Source: Solirubrobacteraceae bacterium (GTDB lineage: Bacteria; Actinomycetota; Thermoleophilia; Solirubrobacterales; Solirubrobacteraceae). Taken from it: a stretch of 16,536 nt of DNA. Below are positions 8,702 to 15,757 of this stretch, piece by piece (the first letter of the stretch is position 1; every line of letters begins with the position of its first letter). The translations under genes were made by a program, and so were the position numbers. Below the pieces are notes generated by a model. That model was not told where the DNA came from and searched no databases. It was given only the letters and a program-made list of their open reading frames with translations. The stretch covers positions 1 through 16,536 of the forward strand of contig JADGIB010000043.1 in assembly GCA_019683665.1 (NCBI GenBank). The letters are read 5' to 3'.

Positions 8702-9168
8702 GCGGGCTGATCCGGCCCGGCGCGCCCGCTCCCGAGATCTCCCTCGCCACCCACGAGGGCCCGCGCTTCACGGAGGCCGACCTGCTCGGCCGGACGACCG
8801 TGCTCGTCTTCTACCCGAGCGCGTTCTCGCCGGTCTGCTCGGATCAGCTGCAGATCTACGACGAGGTGGGCGACGAGTTCGCCCGGCGCGGCGCCGCGCT
8901 CTACGGGGTCTCGACCGACTCGACGTGGACGCAGCGCGCGTTCGTCGAGCACCTGCGGGTCTCGATCCCGCAGCTGTCGGACTTCGAGCCGAAGGGCGCG
9001 ACGTCGCGCCGCCTCGGCGCCTACCTCGAGTCGGCCGGCACGACGAACCGGGCGATCGTCGTGTTCGGCCCCGACGCGGTCGTGCGCTGGAGCCACCTGG
9101 CCGCGTCGCCCGCCGAGCTGCCGGGCGCGAACCTCATCCTCGACGCGCTGGACGCCGCGTCGTCGTAG
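8698..9168 (+). CDS. Peroxiredoxin, 1-Cys AhpE/BCP-like
   Basis: 156 residues from GTG 8698, which overlaps the rpsO stop as GTGA. Peroxiredoxins reduce H2O2, organic peroxides or peroxynitrite with a peroxidatic Cys. The thioredoxin-fold pattern is clear: GAPAPEISL near the start, VLVFYPSAFSPVCSDQL (35-51) with peroxidatic Cys47, a later GVSTDSTWTQRAF and an Arg at 118 (NRAIVVF) that fits the conserved active-site Arg. The active-site signature reads PxxxSxxC, with Ser in place of the usual Thr, a known alternative. Cys47 is the only Cys, so there is no resolving Cys in the chain and reduction would need an outside thiol. No signal peptide is seen, so it is probably cytoplasmic. The last 35 bases overlap the oppositely oriented metallophosphoesterase gene. 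Confidence 0.9.
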   Translation: MSGLIRPGAPAPEISLATHEGPRFTEADLLGRTTVLVFYPSAFSPVCSDQLQIYDEVGDEFARRGAALYGVSTDSTWTQRAFVEHLRVSIPQLSDFEPKGATSRRLGAYLESAGTTNRAIVVFGPDAVVRWSHLAASPAELPGANLILDALDAASS

Positions 9169-10594
9169 CGGCCGCGCCCGCCTCGAGCTCCTGCGACGAC
9201 CACGGGGCCGGCAGCCGCTCGCGGCGCGCGGTCGAGGAGCCGTCGTCGGGGTCGATCCGGACGAGGTCGACGGCCAGCGCCCGGAACGGGTCGCGCTGGA
9301 CGGTGACGACGGCCAGCCCGATGTCCTGGTCCTGGTGGAGGTTGCCGGTGCCGCCGGCGCCGATCGTGCCGCCGTTGACGAGCACGACCGAGCCCTTCGC
9401 CTCGACGGCCTGCGCGTGGGTGTGGCCGGCGGCGACGAGCAGCGGCTCGTCGGGGTGGCGCGCCCGCCAGGCCGACAGCGCGGGCCGGGCGATCTGCGGC
9501 TCGTGGACGACGACGACGTCGACCTTCCCGGCCAGGCGCAGCAGCCAGCGCTGGAAGCGCGCCTGCTGGCCGAGGTGCCAGCGGCCGCCGCGGTCGCGGT
9601 AGCCGTCGGCGGCGCGGCGGAGGTTCGGGCTCGTGTAGCCGGCGATGCGCAGCCCGGCGACGCGGGCGACGACCGGGCCGGTGGACCCGTCGGGCATGAG
9701 CCGCCCGTGCTCGGTGAGGACGATCGCGCCCCGGCGGGCGAGCGCCAGCAGCTGGGCGTCGGAGTCGTGGTTGCCGCCGACGACGACGAGCGGCCGGCCG
9801 ACGCGGGCGACCTGGCGCAGGACGGCGACCTCGACCGGGGTGCCGGAGTCGCTGAGGTCGCCGGCGAACAGGACGGGCGAGTTGCCGGCCGCGCGCCGCA
9901 GCGCCTCGATCGTCAGGACGTTGTTGTGGAGGTCGGAGGCGACGACGAGCCGCGGCAGGCCGCGCAGCGGGGGCTGGTCGCCGGGGGCGACGAGGCGGGC
10001 GAGGCCGACGAGCTGCTCGTCGACGACCTCGCCGAGGTTCGCGGCCGAGCGGGTCGCCTTCTGCACGGCGCGCAGCGCGACCGGGATGTCGGTGCCCTGC
10101 GCGTAGTACTCGGGGTGGTCGAGGGGGCCGCGCGGCGCGAGCAGCAGCCCGACGGCGGCGACCCAGGCGGCGGCGGGGACGAGCCCGTAGAGGACCTGGC
10201 GCGGCGGGCCGCGGAGGATGAGGACCATGAGCGCGGCGCCGAGCAGCGAGGCGCCGGCGACGACGGCGGCCAGCGAGGTGAGGTAGGAGGCGATCGCGTC
10301 GCGGGCCTCGGCCCGGACCTGGTCGACGGCGGCGCGGTCGCCGGTGGCCAGCGACGCGGCGGCCTGGCGGTCGATCGCCCGGACCTCGACCTGCAGGCGG
10401 GCGGGGAGGCGGACCCCGGGGAAGCGGACGCCCCAGTCGACCACCGGCACGTAGACGTCGAGCGCGCCGCGGTGCAGCGGGGCGACCGAGAGCTCAACGC
10501 GGCCGGCCGAGACCTCCCGCTCGCTGGAGAAGGTCCACAGCGCTCCGAGGCCGGCCAGCAGGCCGGCGGCGATGACGGCGGCGATGCGCAGCAC
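9134..10594 (-). CDS. Membrane-anchored metallophosphoesterase
   Basis: 486 residues from GTG 10594, with GGAGG about five bases upstream on the minus strand. The C-terminal calcineurin-like domain (about 213-450) has all metal-binding motifs: DLH (221-223), GDLSD (245-249), GNHD (274-277), His364 in VVVHEP, and GHTH (390-393). The N-terminal part has hydrophobic segments at about 4-20, 107-127 and 135-153. The positively charged loop LRGPPRQ between the last two suggests the phosphoesterase domain lies outside the membrane. Residues 25-105 would form an extracytoplasmic domain rich in Val and Arg that I do not recognise. Substrate is unknown; cyclic nucleotides, phospholipid-linked phosphates or pyrophosphates are all possible. 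It is the only complete leftward gene here and converges on the peroxiredoxin gene with an overlap. Confidence 0.88.
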   Translation of the reverse strand: MLRIAAVIAAGLLAGLGALWTFSSEREVSAGRVELSVAPLHRGALDVYVPVVDWGVRFPGVRLPARLQVEVRAIDRQAAASLATGDRAAVDQVRAEARDAIASYLTSLAAVVAGASLLGAALMVLILRGPPRQVLYGLVPAAAWVAAVGLLLAPRGPLDHPEYYAQGTDIPVALRAVQKATRSAANLGEVVDEQLVGLARLVAPGDQPPLRGLPRLVVASDLHNNVLTIEALRRAAGNSPVLFAGDLSDSGTPVEVAVLRQVARVGRPLVVVGGNHDSDAQLLALARRGAIVLTEHGRLMPDGSTGPVVARVAGLRIAGYTSPNLRRAADGYRDRGGRWHLGQQARFQRWLLRLAGKVDVVVVHEPQIARPALSAWRARHPDEPLLVAAGHTHAQAVEAKGSVVLVNGGTIGAGGTGNLHQDQDIGLAVVTVQRDPFRALAVDLVRIDPDDGSSTARRERLPAPWSSQELEAGAAATTTRRPARRG

Positions 10595-10713
10595 GTCCCC
10601 TCCAAGGTAGGCCCGTCCGCCCGCCGGCCCCGCCGTTGTCGGCTCGCGGTCGCATGGCGGCGCGAACCCGACAACGGCGCCCGCGGCCGGGGTGGGGGAA
10701 GATGGCGTCCGCG
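10595..10713. other. Divergent intergenic region between metallophosphoesterase and DsbA-like gene
   Basis: About 119 bases separate two divergent starts and must hold the promoters for both unless one is read from afar. It contains the leftward ribosome binding site (GGAGG near 10599-10603) and the 12-bp inverted repeat at 10631-10679. No convincing -35/-10 pair was found for either direction. Confidence 0.6.
10631..10679. repeat. 12-bp perfect inverted repeat, extended palindrome
   Basis: CGCCGTTGTCGG (10631-10642) pairs perfectly with CCGACAACGGCG (10668-10679). After a small asymmetric internal loop, TCGCG (10644-10648) pairs with CGCGA (10661-10665). That leaves a 12-nt loop. No T-run follows on either strand, so it is not a typical intrinsic terminator. 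It lies midway between two divergent genes, as an operator would, but its length and imperfect inner part also fit a dispersed palindromic repeat. Confidence 0.7.
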
Positions 10714-11244
10714 ATGCCCCTCGAGCTGCGCCCCGACGATCACGTCCGCGGCCCCGAGGACGGCGAGCTGATCGTCGTCTACGCGGACTTCACGTGCCCG
10801 TTCTGCGCGGTCGCGCACGTCCGGCTCGGCGAGCGGCGCCCGCCGGTGCGGCGCGTCTTCCGTCACCTGGCCCTGAAGGCCCGCCAGCCGCGCGCGGTCG
10901 CCGTCGCCCGGGCCGCCGAGGCCGCCGCCCGGCAGGGCGCGTTCTGGGCCTTCCACGACGCCGTGTACGCCGACCAGGGCCACGTCGACGACCCGCACCT
11001 GTGGGCGCTGGCCGAGCGGCTCGGCCTCGACGTCGACCGCTTCGAGGCCGACCGCCGCAGCGAGGCGGTCGCCGCCCGCGTCGAGGCCCAGACGCGCGAG
11101 GCGATCCTCGCGGGCGCGACGACGACCCCGGCGTTCTTCCGCGCCGGCCGGCCGGACCCCGGGCTGTACCATGAGCTGGTCCGGTCAGAGAAGAAGAACG
11201 CACCGGCCCGCAACGAGGGCGGGCCAGAGAGGTTGAACATATGA
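10714..11244 (+). CDS. Cytoplasmic DsbA-like thioredoxin-fold oxidoreductase
   Basis: 176 residues from ATG 10714 (an alternative ATG at 10702 adds four residues). The N-terminal DDHVRGPEDGELIVVYADF strand-turn leads into the active site CPFC (DFTCPFC), and an RRVFRHLAL strand follows. The helical insertion has AAEAAARQGAFWAFHDAVYADQG, a typical segment of the family that includes DsbA/FrnE-like proteins and the thioredoxin domain attached to some NhaA antiporters. A cis-Pro loop (TTTPAFF) follows. No signal peptide or membrane segment is visible, so it probably works in the cytoplasm on disulfides. The last 30 or so codons are Lys/Asn/Glu-rich and less GC-rich than the rest. They coincide with the presumed pnp leader. 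The stop overlaps the pnp start as ATGA. Confidence 0.85.
   Translation: MPLELRPDDHVRGPEDGELIVVYADFTCPFCAVAHVRLGERRPPVRRVFRHLALKARQPRAVAVARAAEAAARQGAFWAFHDAVYADQGHVDDPHLWALAERLGLDVDRFEADRRSEAVAARVEAQTREAILAGATTTPAFFRAGRPDPGLYHELVRSEKKNAPARNEGGPERLNI
11167..11172 (+). promoter_or_regulatory. Weak candidate -10 for pnp
   Basis: TACCAT fits TAnnnT and lies 68 bases before the pnp ATG, in the end of the DsbA-like gene. A start near 11179 would give a leader of about 62 bases holding the hairpin at 11205-11225 and a ribosome binding site. No clear -35 is seen. This is only a plausible position. Confidence 0.2.
11205..11225 (+). promoter_or_regulatory. Hairpin directly upstream of the pnp ribosome binding site
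   Basis: GGCCCGC (11205-11211) and GCGGGCC (11219-11225) make a perfect 7-bp stem with a 7-nt loop. The Shine-Dalgarno-like AGAGAGG (11226-11232) follows immediately, eight bases before pnp ATG 11241. In E. coli, pnp is autoregulated through a stem in its leader that RNase III cuts. Whether this hairpin plays a similar part is inference. Confidence 0.35.
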
Positions 11245-13487
11245 GCAGTGACGCCGTGACCCGTGTCTCCGTCGAGATCGCGGGAACGGAGATCTCGTTC
11301 GAGACGGGGAAGATGGCCAAGCAGGCCAGCGGCGCCGTCGTCGTCCGCTCTGGCGACACCATGGTGCTCTGCACCGCGGTCGCAGGCAACGAGCGCGACG
11401 TGGACTTCCTTCCGCTCACCGTCGACGTCGAGGAGCGCATGTACGCGGCCGGGAAGATCCCCGGCTCGTTCTTCAAGCGCGAGGGCCGCGCCGGCGAGAA
11501 GGGCACGCTGACGGCCCGCATGATCGACCGGCCGCTGCGGCCGCTGTTCCCGAAGGGGTGGCGGCGCGAGACGCAGCTCGTCGCGATCCCGCTCTCCGTC
11601 GACCACGTCCACCCGTACGACATCCTGGCCATGAACGGCGCCTCGGCGGCGATCATGGTGTCCGAGATCCCGCTGCCGTTCCCGGTGGGCGCGGTCCGGA
11701 TCGGGAAGATCGACGGCAACTTCGTCATCAACCCCAACGAGGCCGACCTCCTCGACAACACCGACCTGGACCTCATCGTGTCCGGCTCGGAGGAGGCGAT
11801 CCTCATGGTCGAGGCGGGCGCCAACGAGGTCTCCGAGGCGGAGATGCTCGACGCGCTCGACATCGCCCACACCGAGATCAAGAAGATCTGCGCCGCCCAG
11901 CGCGAGCTGGCCGAGAAGGCCGGCAAGCCGAAGATCGCCTTCGAGGCGCCGCAGGTCGACGAGGGCCTGTTCGAGGCGATCAAGCAGTCGCACGGCGCCG
12001 CCCTCGACGCCGCCACGCAGATCGAGGACAAGCTCGAGCGCCAGGCCGCGACGAAGCAGGTCGAGGAGGAGGTCCTCGCGGCCCACTCCGGCGACCCGTC
12101 CTGGGAGGGCTACCTCGAGCAGCGCGCGAAGGTCCAGATGGCCTTCGACAAGCTCGAGAAGCAGATCATCCGCGAGCGCATCGCCGTTCACAAGAAGCGC
12201 CCCGACGGCCGCCGCGAGAACGAGATCCGCCCGCTGTCGATCGAGGCGGGCCTCCTGCCGCGCGCGCACGGCTCCGGCCTGTTCACCCGCGGCCAGACGC
12301 AGGTCCTCAGCGTCGCCTCGCTCGGCACGCTGAAGGAGGAGATGCGCCTCGACACCCTCGGGCTCGAGACGAAGAAGTACTACTTCCACCACTACAACTT
12401 CCCGCCGTTCTCGGTCGGGGAGGCCGGCCGCCTCGGCGCGCCCAAGCGCCGCGACATCGGCCACGGCGCGCTCGCCGAGCGCGCGCTCGTCCCGATGGTC
12501 CCGTCGATCGAGGACTTCCCGTACACGATCCGCGTCGTGTCCGACACGCTGGAGTCCAACGGCTCCTCGTCGATGGCCTCGGTCTGCGGCTCGACGCTGG
12601 CGCTCATGGACGCCGGCGTGCCGCTGAAGCGCCCGGTGGCCGGCATCGCGATGGGCCTCATCAAGGAGGGCGACGACTACATCGTCCTCACCGACATCGC
12701 CGGCGTCGAGGACCACCTCGGCGACATGGACTTCAAGGTCGCCGGCACGGAGCGCGGCATCACCGCGCTCCAGATGGACATCAAGATCACCGGCGTCACC
12801 TTCGACATCCTGCGCGACGCGCTGACGCAGGCCCGCGAGGCGCGCCTGCACATCCTCGGCAAGATGGCCGAGGTCATCGACGCGCCGCGCGCCGAGCTGT
12901 CGCTCTACGCGCCGCGGATCGAGACGATCCAGATCGACCCGTCGCAGATCGGCATGGTCATCGGCAAGGGCGGCGAGACGATCCGCGGCCTGCAGGAGGA
13001 GTTCGAGTCCCAGGTCGACATCAACGACGACGGGACCGTCCTCATCTACTCGGCCAACGGCGAGCTGGCCCAGGCCCTCATCGACCGCATCCGGGCGATG
13101 ACGAAGGAGGTCGAGGTCGGCGACGAGTTCGACGGCAAGGTCGTCAAGACGACGACGTTCGGCGCCTTCGTCGAGCTGACGAAGGGCACCGACGGCCTCC
13201 TGCACATCAGCAACATCAAGCCGGGCGAGCGCGTCGACTCCGTCGAGGAGGTGCTCACCCGCGGCGACGAGGTCCGCGTGCGCGTCGTCGAGGTCGACCG
13301 CGAGCGCGGCCGCATCGGCCTGCGCCTGGCCGAGGACCCGGCGATCGCCGGCAAGACGGCCGAGGAGCTGGCGGCGATCGGCGCCGGCGGCAACGGCGGC
13401 AACGGCGGCGGCGCCCGCCGCGGGCGCGGGGAGCGCGGCTCCGGGCGGCCGCGCCGCGGGGCCAACCGCGACCCCGAGCGGTCCTGA
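11241..13487 (+). CDS. pnp: Polyribonucleotide nucleotidyltransferase (PNPase)
   Basis: 748 residues. PNPase is a trimeric 3'-to-5' phosphorolytic exoribonuclease that also adds tails. The first RNase PH-like domain (about 10-150) includes MIDRPLRPLFPKGW. An all-helical linker (about 150-315) follows. The second RNase PH domain (about 325-550) has DIGHGALAERAL, FPYTIRVVSDTLESNGSSSM and EDHLGDMDFKVAGT, where Asp491 and Asp497 match the catalytic Asp pair of E. coli. The KH domain has GKGG at 575-578. The S1 domain spans about 627-700 (FGAFVELTKGTDGLLHIS). A short Gly/Arg-rich tail (about 712-748) ends the protein. ATG 11241 has a good AGAGAGG site and overlaps the preceding stop. The stop is shared with the proposed CTG start of the M16 gene. 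Confidence 0.98.
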   Translation: MSSDAVTRVSVEIAGTEISFETGKMAKQASGAVVVRSGDTMVLCTAVAGNERDVDFLPLTVDVEERMYAAGKIPGSFFKREGRAGEKGTLTARMIDRPLRPLFPKGWRRETQLVAIPLSVDHVHPYDILAMNGASAAIMVSEIPLPFPVGAVRIGKIDGNFVINPNEADLLDNTDLDLIVSGSEEAILMVEAGANEVSEAEMLDALDIAHTEIKKICAAQRELAEKAGKPKIAFEAPQVDEGLFEAIKQSHGAALDAATQIEDKLERQAATKQVEEEVLAAHSGDPSWEGYLEQRAKVQMAFDKLEKQIIRERIAVHKKRPDGRRENEIRPLSIEAGLLPRAHGSGLFTRGQTQVLSVASLGTLKEEMRLDTLGLETKKYYFHHYNFPPFSVGEAGRLGAPKRRDIGHGALAERALVPMVPSIEDFPYTIRVVSDTLESNGSSSMASVCGSTLALMDAGVPLKRPVAGIAMGLIKEGDDYIVLTDIAGVEDHLGDMDFKVAGTERGITALQMDIKITGVTFDILRDALTQAREARLHILGKMAEVIDAPRAELSLYAPRIETIQIDPSQIGMVIGKGGETIRGLQEEFESQVDINDDGTVLIYSANGELAQALIDRIRAMTKEVEVGDEFDGKVVKTTTFGAFVELTKGTDGLLHISNIKPGERVDSVEEVLTRGDEVRVRVVEVDRERGRIGLRLAEDPAIAGKTAEELAAIGAGGNGGNGGGARRGRGERGSGRPRRGANRDPERS

Positions 13488-14761
13488 GCGCCGTCCGCGC
13501 CACCACCCTGGACTCGGGCGTCCGGGTCGTCACGGAGGCGATCCCCTCCGTGCGGTCCGCGGCGCTCGGGTTCTTCATCGCGACCGGGTCCGGCCTCGAG
13601 CACGACGACGAGGCCGGGCTGTCGCACCTGCTCGAGCACATGCTCTTCCGGGGCACGGACCGGCTCGCCTCCCACGAGATCGACGAGCTGTTCGACGGGA
13701 TGGGGGCCGAGCTGAACGCCGGCACCGGCAAGGAGTCGACGTCGCTCTACGCGCGCGTCCTCGACGTCCACCTCGAGGAGGCGTTCTCGGTCATGGCCGA
13801 CATGGTGTGGCGGCCCGCGCTGCGCGACCTCGAGACCGAGCGCGAGGTCGTCCTCGAGGAGATCGCCATGTATGAGGACGACCCCCAGGACAAGGTGTTC
13901 GACGTCCTGGGCGAGGCCGTCTTCGGCGACCACCCGCTCGGGCGCGCGATCATCGGCCGCGCCCCGGTCATCTCCGGGGTCGACCGCGACGGGCTGGCCG
14001 CCTTCCACCGCCGCCGCTACCGCCCGCCGCACGTCGTCGTCGTCGCCGCCGGCTCGGTCGACCACGACCGGGTCGTCGAGCTCGTCGCGGCCACCGAGGG
14101 CCGTGGCGAGGGCGAGGGGGCGGCCGCGACGCCCGGCCCGGTGCCGCCGCTGCGCCCGCAGGTCCGCTTCGTGCGCAAGGACACCGAGCAGGTCCACGCC
14201 TGCCTGGGCGGGCGCGGGATCCCGCGCGACGACGACCGCCGCTTCGCGCTGCGCGTCCTCGACACGATCCTCGGCGGGACGTCGTCCTCGCGCCTGTTCC
14301 AGGAGGTGCGCGAGAAGCGCGGGCTCGCCTACGCGGTCTACTCGTTCGCGTCGCTGTACGCGGGCACCGGCCAGGTCGGCCTCTACGTCGGCACCCGCGC
14401 CGAGAACCTCGGGCCGGCGCTCGAGGTCGTCGCCGCCGAGCTGCGGCGCTGCGCCGAGGACCCGGCCAGCGAGGCGGAGCTGCAGCGGGCCAAGGAGAAC
14501 GCGAAGGGCCGCTACGTCCTCTCGCTGGAGTCGACGTCGTCGCGGATGAACCGCCTCGGCTCGGCCGTCCTCGCCGGCCTGCCGATCCTCAGCGACGACG
14601 AGGTGCTCGAGCGCATCGACGCCGTCACGATGGACGACGTCCGCGCGCTCGCCGCCGAGCTGTACGCGCCCGGGAACCTGTCGGCGGCCGGGATCGGCCC
14701 CGACGAGGACGCCTTCCGGGCCGCGCTGGAACCCCTGGGACTGGAGGCTGCCGCCGCATGA
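13484..14761 (+). CDS. M16 family zinc metallopeptidase, probable CTG start
   Basis: 425 residues. M16B peptidases are clam-shell zinc enzymes related to mitochondrial processing peptidase, and a copy directly after pnp is common in Gram-positive bacteria. The N-terminal catalytic domain has HLLEH (48-52), the inverted zinc motif HxxEH, with a downstream Glu ligand candidate at 125/126 (VVLEEIAMYEDDP). The C-terminal half contains REKRGLAYAVYSF, the conserved Arg/Tyr region that helps bind substrate. No signal peptide is seen. The first strand (TLDSGVRVVTEAIP) begins only eight residues after CTG 13484-13486. The next GTG (13550) would delete that strand, and no upstream ATG or GTG fits. The CTG overlaps the pnp stop as CTGA. 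The identity is sure. The start is inferred. Confidence 0.93.
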   Translation: MSAVRATTLDSGVRVVTEAIPSVRSAALGFFIATGSGLEHDDEAGLSHLLEHMLFRGTDRLASHEIDELFDGMGAELNAGTGKESTSLYARVLDVHLEEAFSVMADMVWRPALRDLETEREVVLEEIAMYEDDPQDKVFDVLGEAVFGDHPLGRAIIGRAPVISGVDRDGLAAFHRRRYRPPHVVVVAAGSVDHDRVVELVAATEGRGEGEGAAATPGPVPPLRPQVRFVRKDTEQVHACLGGRGIPRDDDRRFALRVLDTILGGTSSSRLFQEVREKRGLAYAVYSFASLYAGTGQVGLYVGTRAENLGPALEVVAAELRRCAEDPASEAELQRAKENAKGRYVLSLESTSSRMNRLGSAVLAGLPILSDDEVLERIDAVTMDDVRALAAELYAPGNLSAAGIGPDEDAFRAALEPLGLEAAAA

Positions 14762-15420
14762 GCGAGCTGATCCGCGTGGGCGTGGCCGGCGCCGCCGGCC
14801 GCATGGGCACGACCGTCTGCGCCGCCGTCGAGGGCGCCGACGACATGGTCCTGGCCGGCCGGGCCGACCCGGCGCTCGGGACGTCGGTGCAGGACATCCT
14901 CGGCGACGTCGACGTCGTGGTCGACTTCACCGTCCCCGACCAGGCGACGGCGAACGCGCTGGCCTGCGTCGAGGCGGGGGTCCACGTCGTCATCGGGACC
15001 TCCTCGTTCGATCTCGAGCCGCTGCGCGGCGCCCGCGGCGCGAACGTCTTCTTCGCCCCGAACTTCGCGATCGGCGCCGTGCTCATGATGCGCTTCGCCG
15101 CCGAGGCGTCGCGGCACATGCGCAAGGCCGAGATCGTCGAGCTGCACCACGACGCCAAGCTCGACGCGCCGAGCGGCACCGCCGCCCGCACCGCCGAGCT
15201 GATGGAGGGCGACGTCCCGATCCACTCGGTGCGCCTTCCGGGCCTCATGGCCCATCAGGAGGTCATCCTCGGCGACCTCGGCCAGACGCTGACGATCCGC
15301 CACGACTCGATCAGCCGCGAGTCGTTCATGCCCGGCGTCCTGCTGGCGATCCGGCGCGTCGGGTCCCTGACCGAGTCCCCGGTCGTCGGCCTCGAGCACC
15401 TCCTGTTCGACGACGCGTGA
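14758..15420 (+). CDS. dapB: 4-hydroxy-tetrahydrodipicolinate reductase DapB
   Basis: 220 residues. DapB reduces hydroxy-tetrahydrodipicolinate with NAD(P)H in the diaminopimelate/lysine pathway. It has an N-terminal Rossmann fold with GVAGAAGRMG (8-17), a VDFTVP segment (55-60) and GTSSF (80-84) in place of the common GTTG-type motif. The active-site segment ELHHDAKLDAPSGTA (129-142) has the catalytic His pair 130-131, Lys134 and the substrate-binding SGT. The segment HSVRLPGLMAHQEVI and the closing SPVVGLEHLL are also typical. It is shorter than the usual 245-270 residues. The missing part is the loop between SGTAARTAEL and IHSVRL, which here is only a few residues. Catalytic residues are intact, so it should be active. 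It overlaps its neighbours by ATGA and GTGA. Confidence 0.95.
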   Translation: MSELIRVGVAGAAGRMGTTVCAAVEGADDMVLAGRADPALGTSVQDILGDVDVVVDFTVPDQATANALACVEAGVHVVIGTSSFDLEPLRGARGANVFFAPNFAIGAVLMMRFAAEASRHMRKAEIVELHHDAKLDAPSGTAARTAELMEGDVPIHSVRLPGLMAHQEVILGDLGQTLTIRHDSISRESFMPGVLLAIRRVGSLTESPVVGLEHLLFDDA

Positions 15421-15746
15421 GCGGCGGCGCCCCGCCCGGCGTCACGATCGCGGTCACCGACCACGCCGCCGACCGCTACCGCCAGCGCGTCCGCGGCACG
15501 CTCGACCCGAAGGCCGACGTCGCCGCGCGCGTCGGGCGCGCCTGGGCCGCCGGGGCGGTGGCGCCGGGCGAGCGCGGCGCGGTGCGCGTCGCCGACCTCG
15601 ACGACCGCGGCCTCGTCTTCGTCTGCCGCCACGACGCCCCCGGCCGCGAGCTCGTCGTCATCACCGTGTGGGAGGAGGGGGAGGGCGCCCGCGTCCCGCG
15701 CGCGTTCACCGACGCCCTCGAGCGGCGCCCGCCCCGCCGGGTGTAG
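15417..15746 (+). CDS. Small hypothetical protein, unknown function
   Basis: 109 residues from GTG 15417, overlapping the dapB stop as GTGA. The protein opens with a Gly/Pro stretch, then ITDHA-like VTDHAADRYRQRV (about residues 13-25), a helix with AARVGRAWAAG, strands GAVRVADL and GLVFVCRH, and a final ELVVITVWEEGE strand. The order helix-helix-three strands with an HAxxRxxxR start loosely recalls DUF4258/RelE-like small folds, but I cannot confirm membership and assign no function. No signal peptide or membrane segment. It is closely packed with dapB, so it is likely co-transcribed. Its stop codon TAG forms part of a -10-like hexamer before the next gene. Confidence 0.75.
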   Translation: MSGGAPPGVTIAVTDHAADRYRQRVRGTLDPKADVAARVGRAWAAGAVAPGERGAVRVADLDDRGLVFVCRHDAPGRELVVITVWEEGEGARVPRAFTDALERRPPRRV

Positions 15747-15749
15747 CCT
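15744..15749 (+). promoter_or_regulatory. Candidate -10 for a leaderless repeat-protein gene
   Basis: TAGCCT fits TAnnnT and ends eight bases before GTG 15758, so transcription would start at or next to the start codon. No ribosome binding site is present between 15747 and 15757. The position fits leaderless expression. No -35 was identified. Confidence 0.35.
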
Positions 15750-15757
15750 GCGCGGAC

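Noticed and set aside
10604..10609. TACCTT on the minus strand as a -10 for the metallophosphoesterase
   Set aside because: A start from it would fall inside or after the good ribosome binding site GGAGG, so the two signals conflict. The ribosome binding site is the stronger evidence.
9134..11244. The peroxiredoxin/phosphoesterase/DsbA block as a recognised defence system or mobile island
   Set aside because: No transposase, integrase, tRNA site or change in base composition is visible, and the families are ordinary cellular ones. Only the unusual placement is kept as a finding.
10863..13205. A 780-codon leftward open frame antisense to pnp
   Set aside because: It is a shadow frame made possible by strong GC bias. 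PNPase on the forward strand has all domains.
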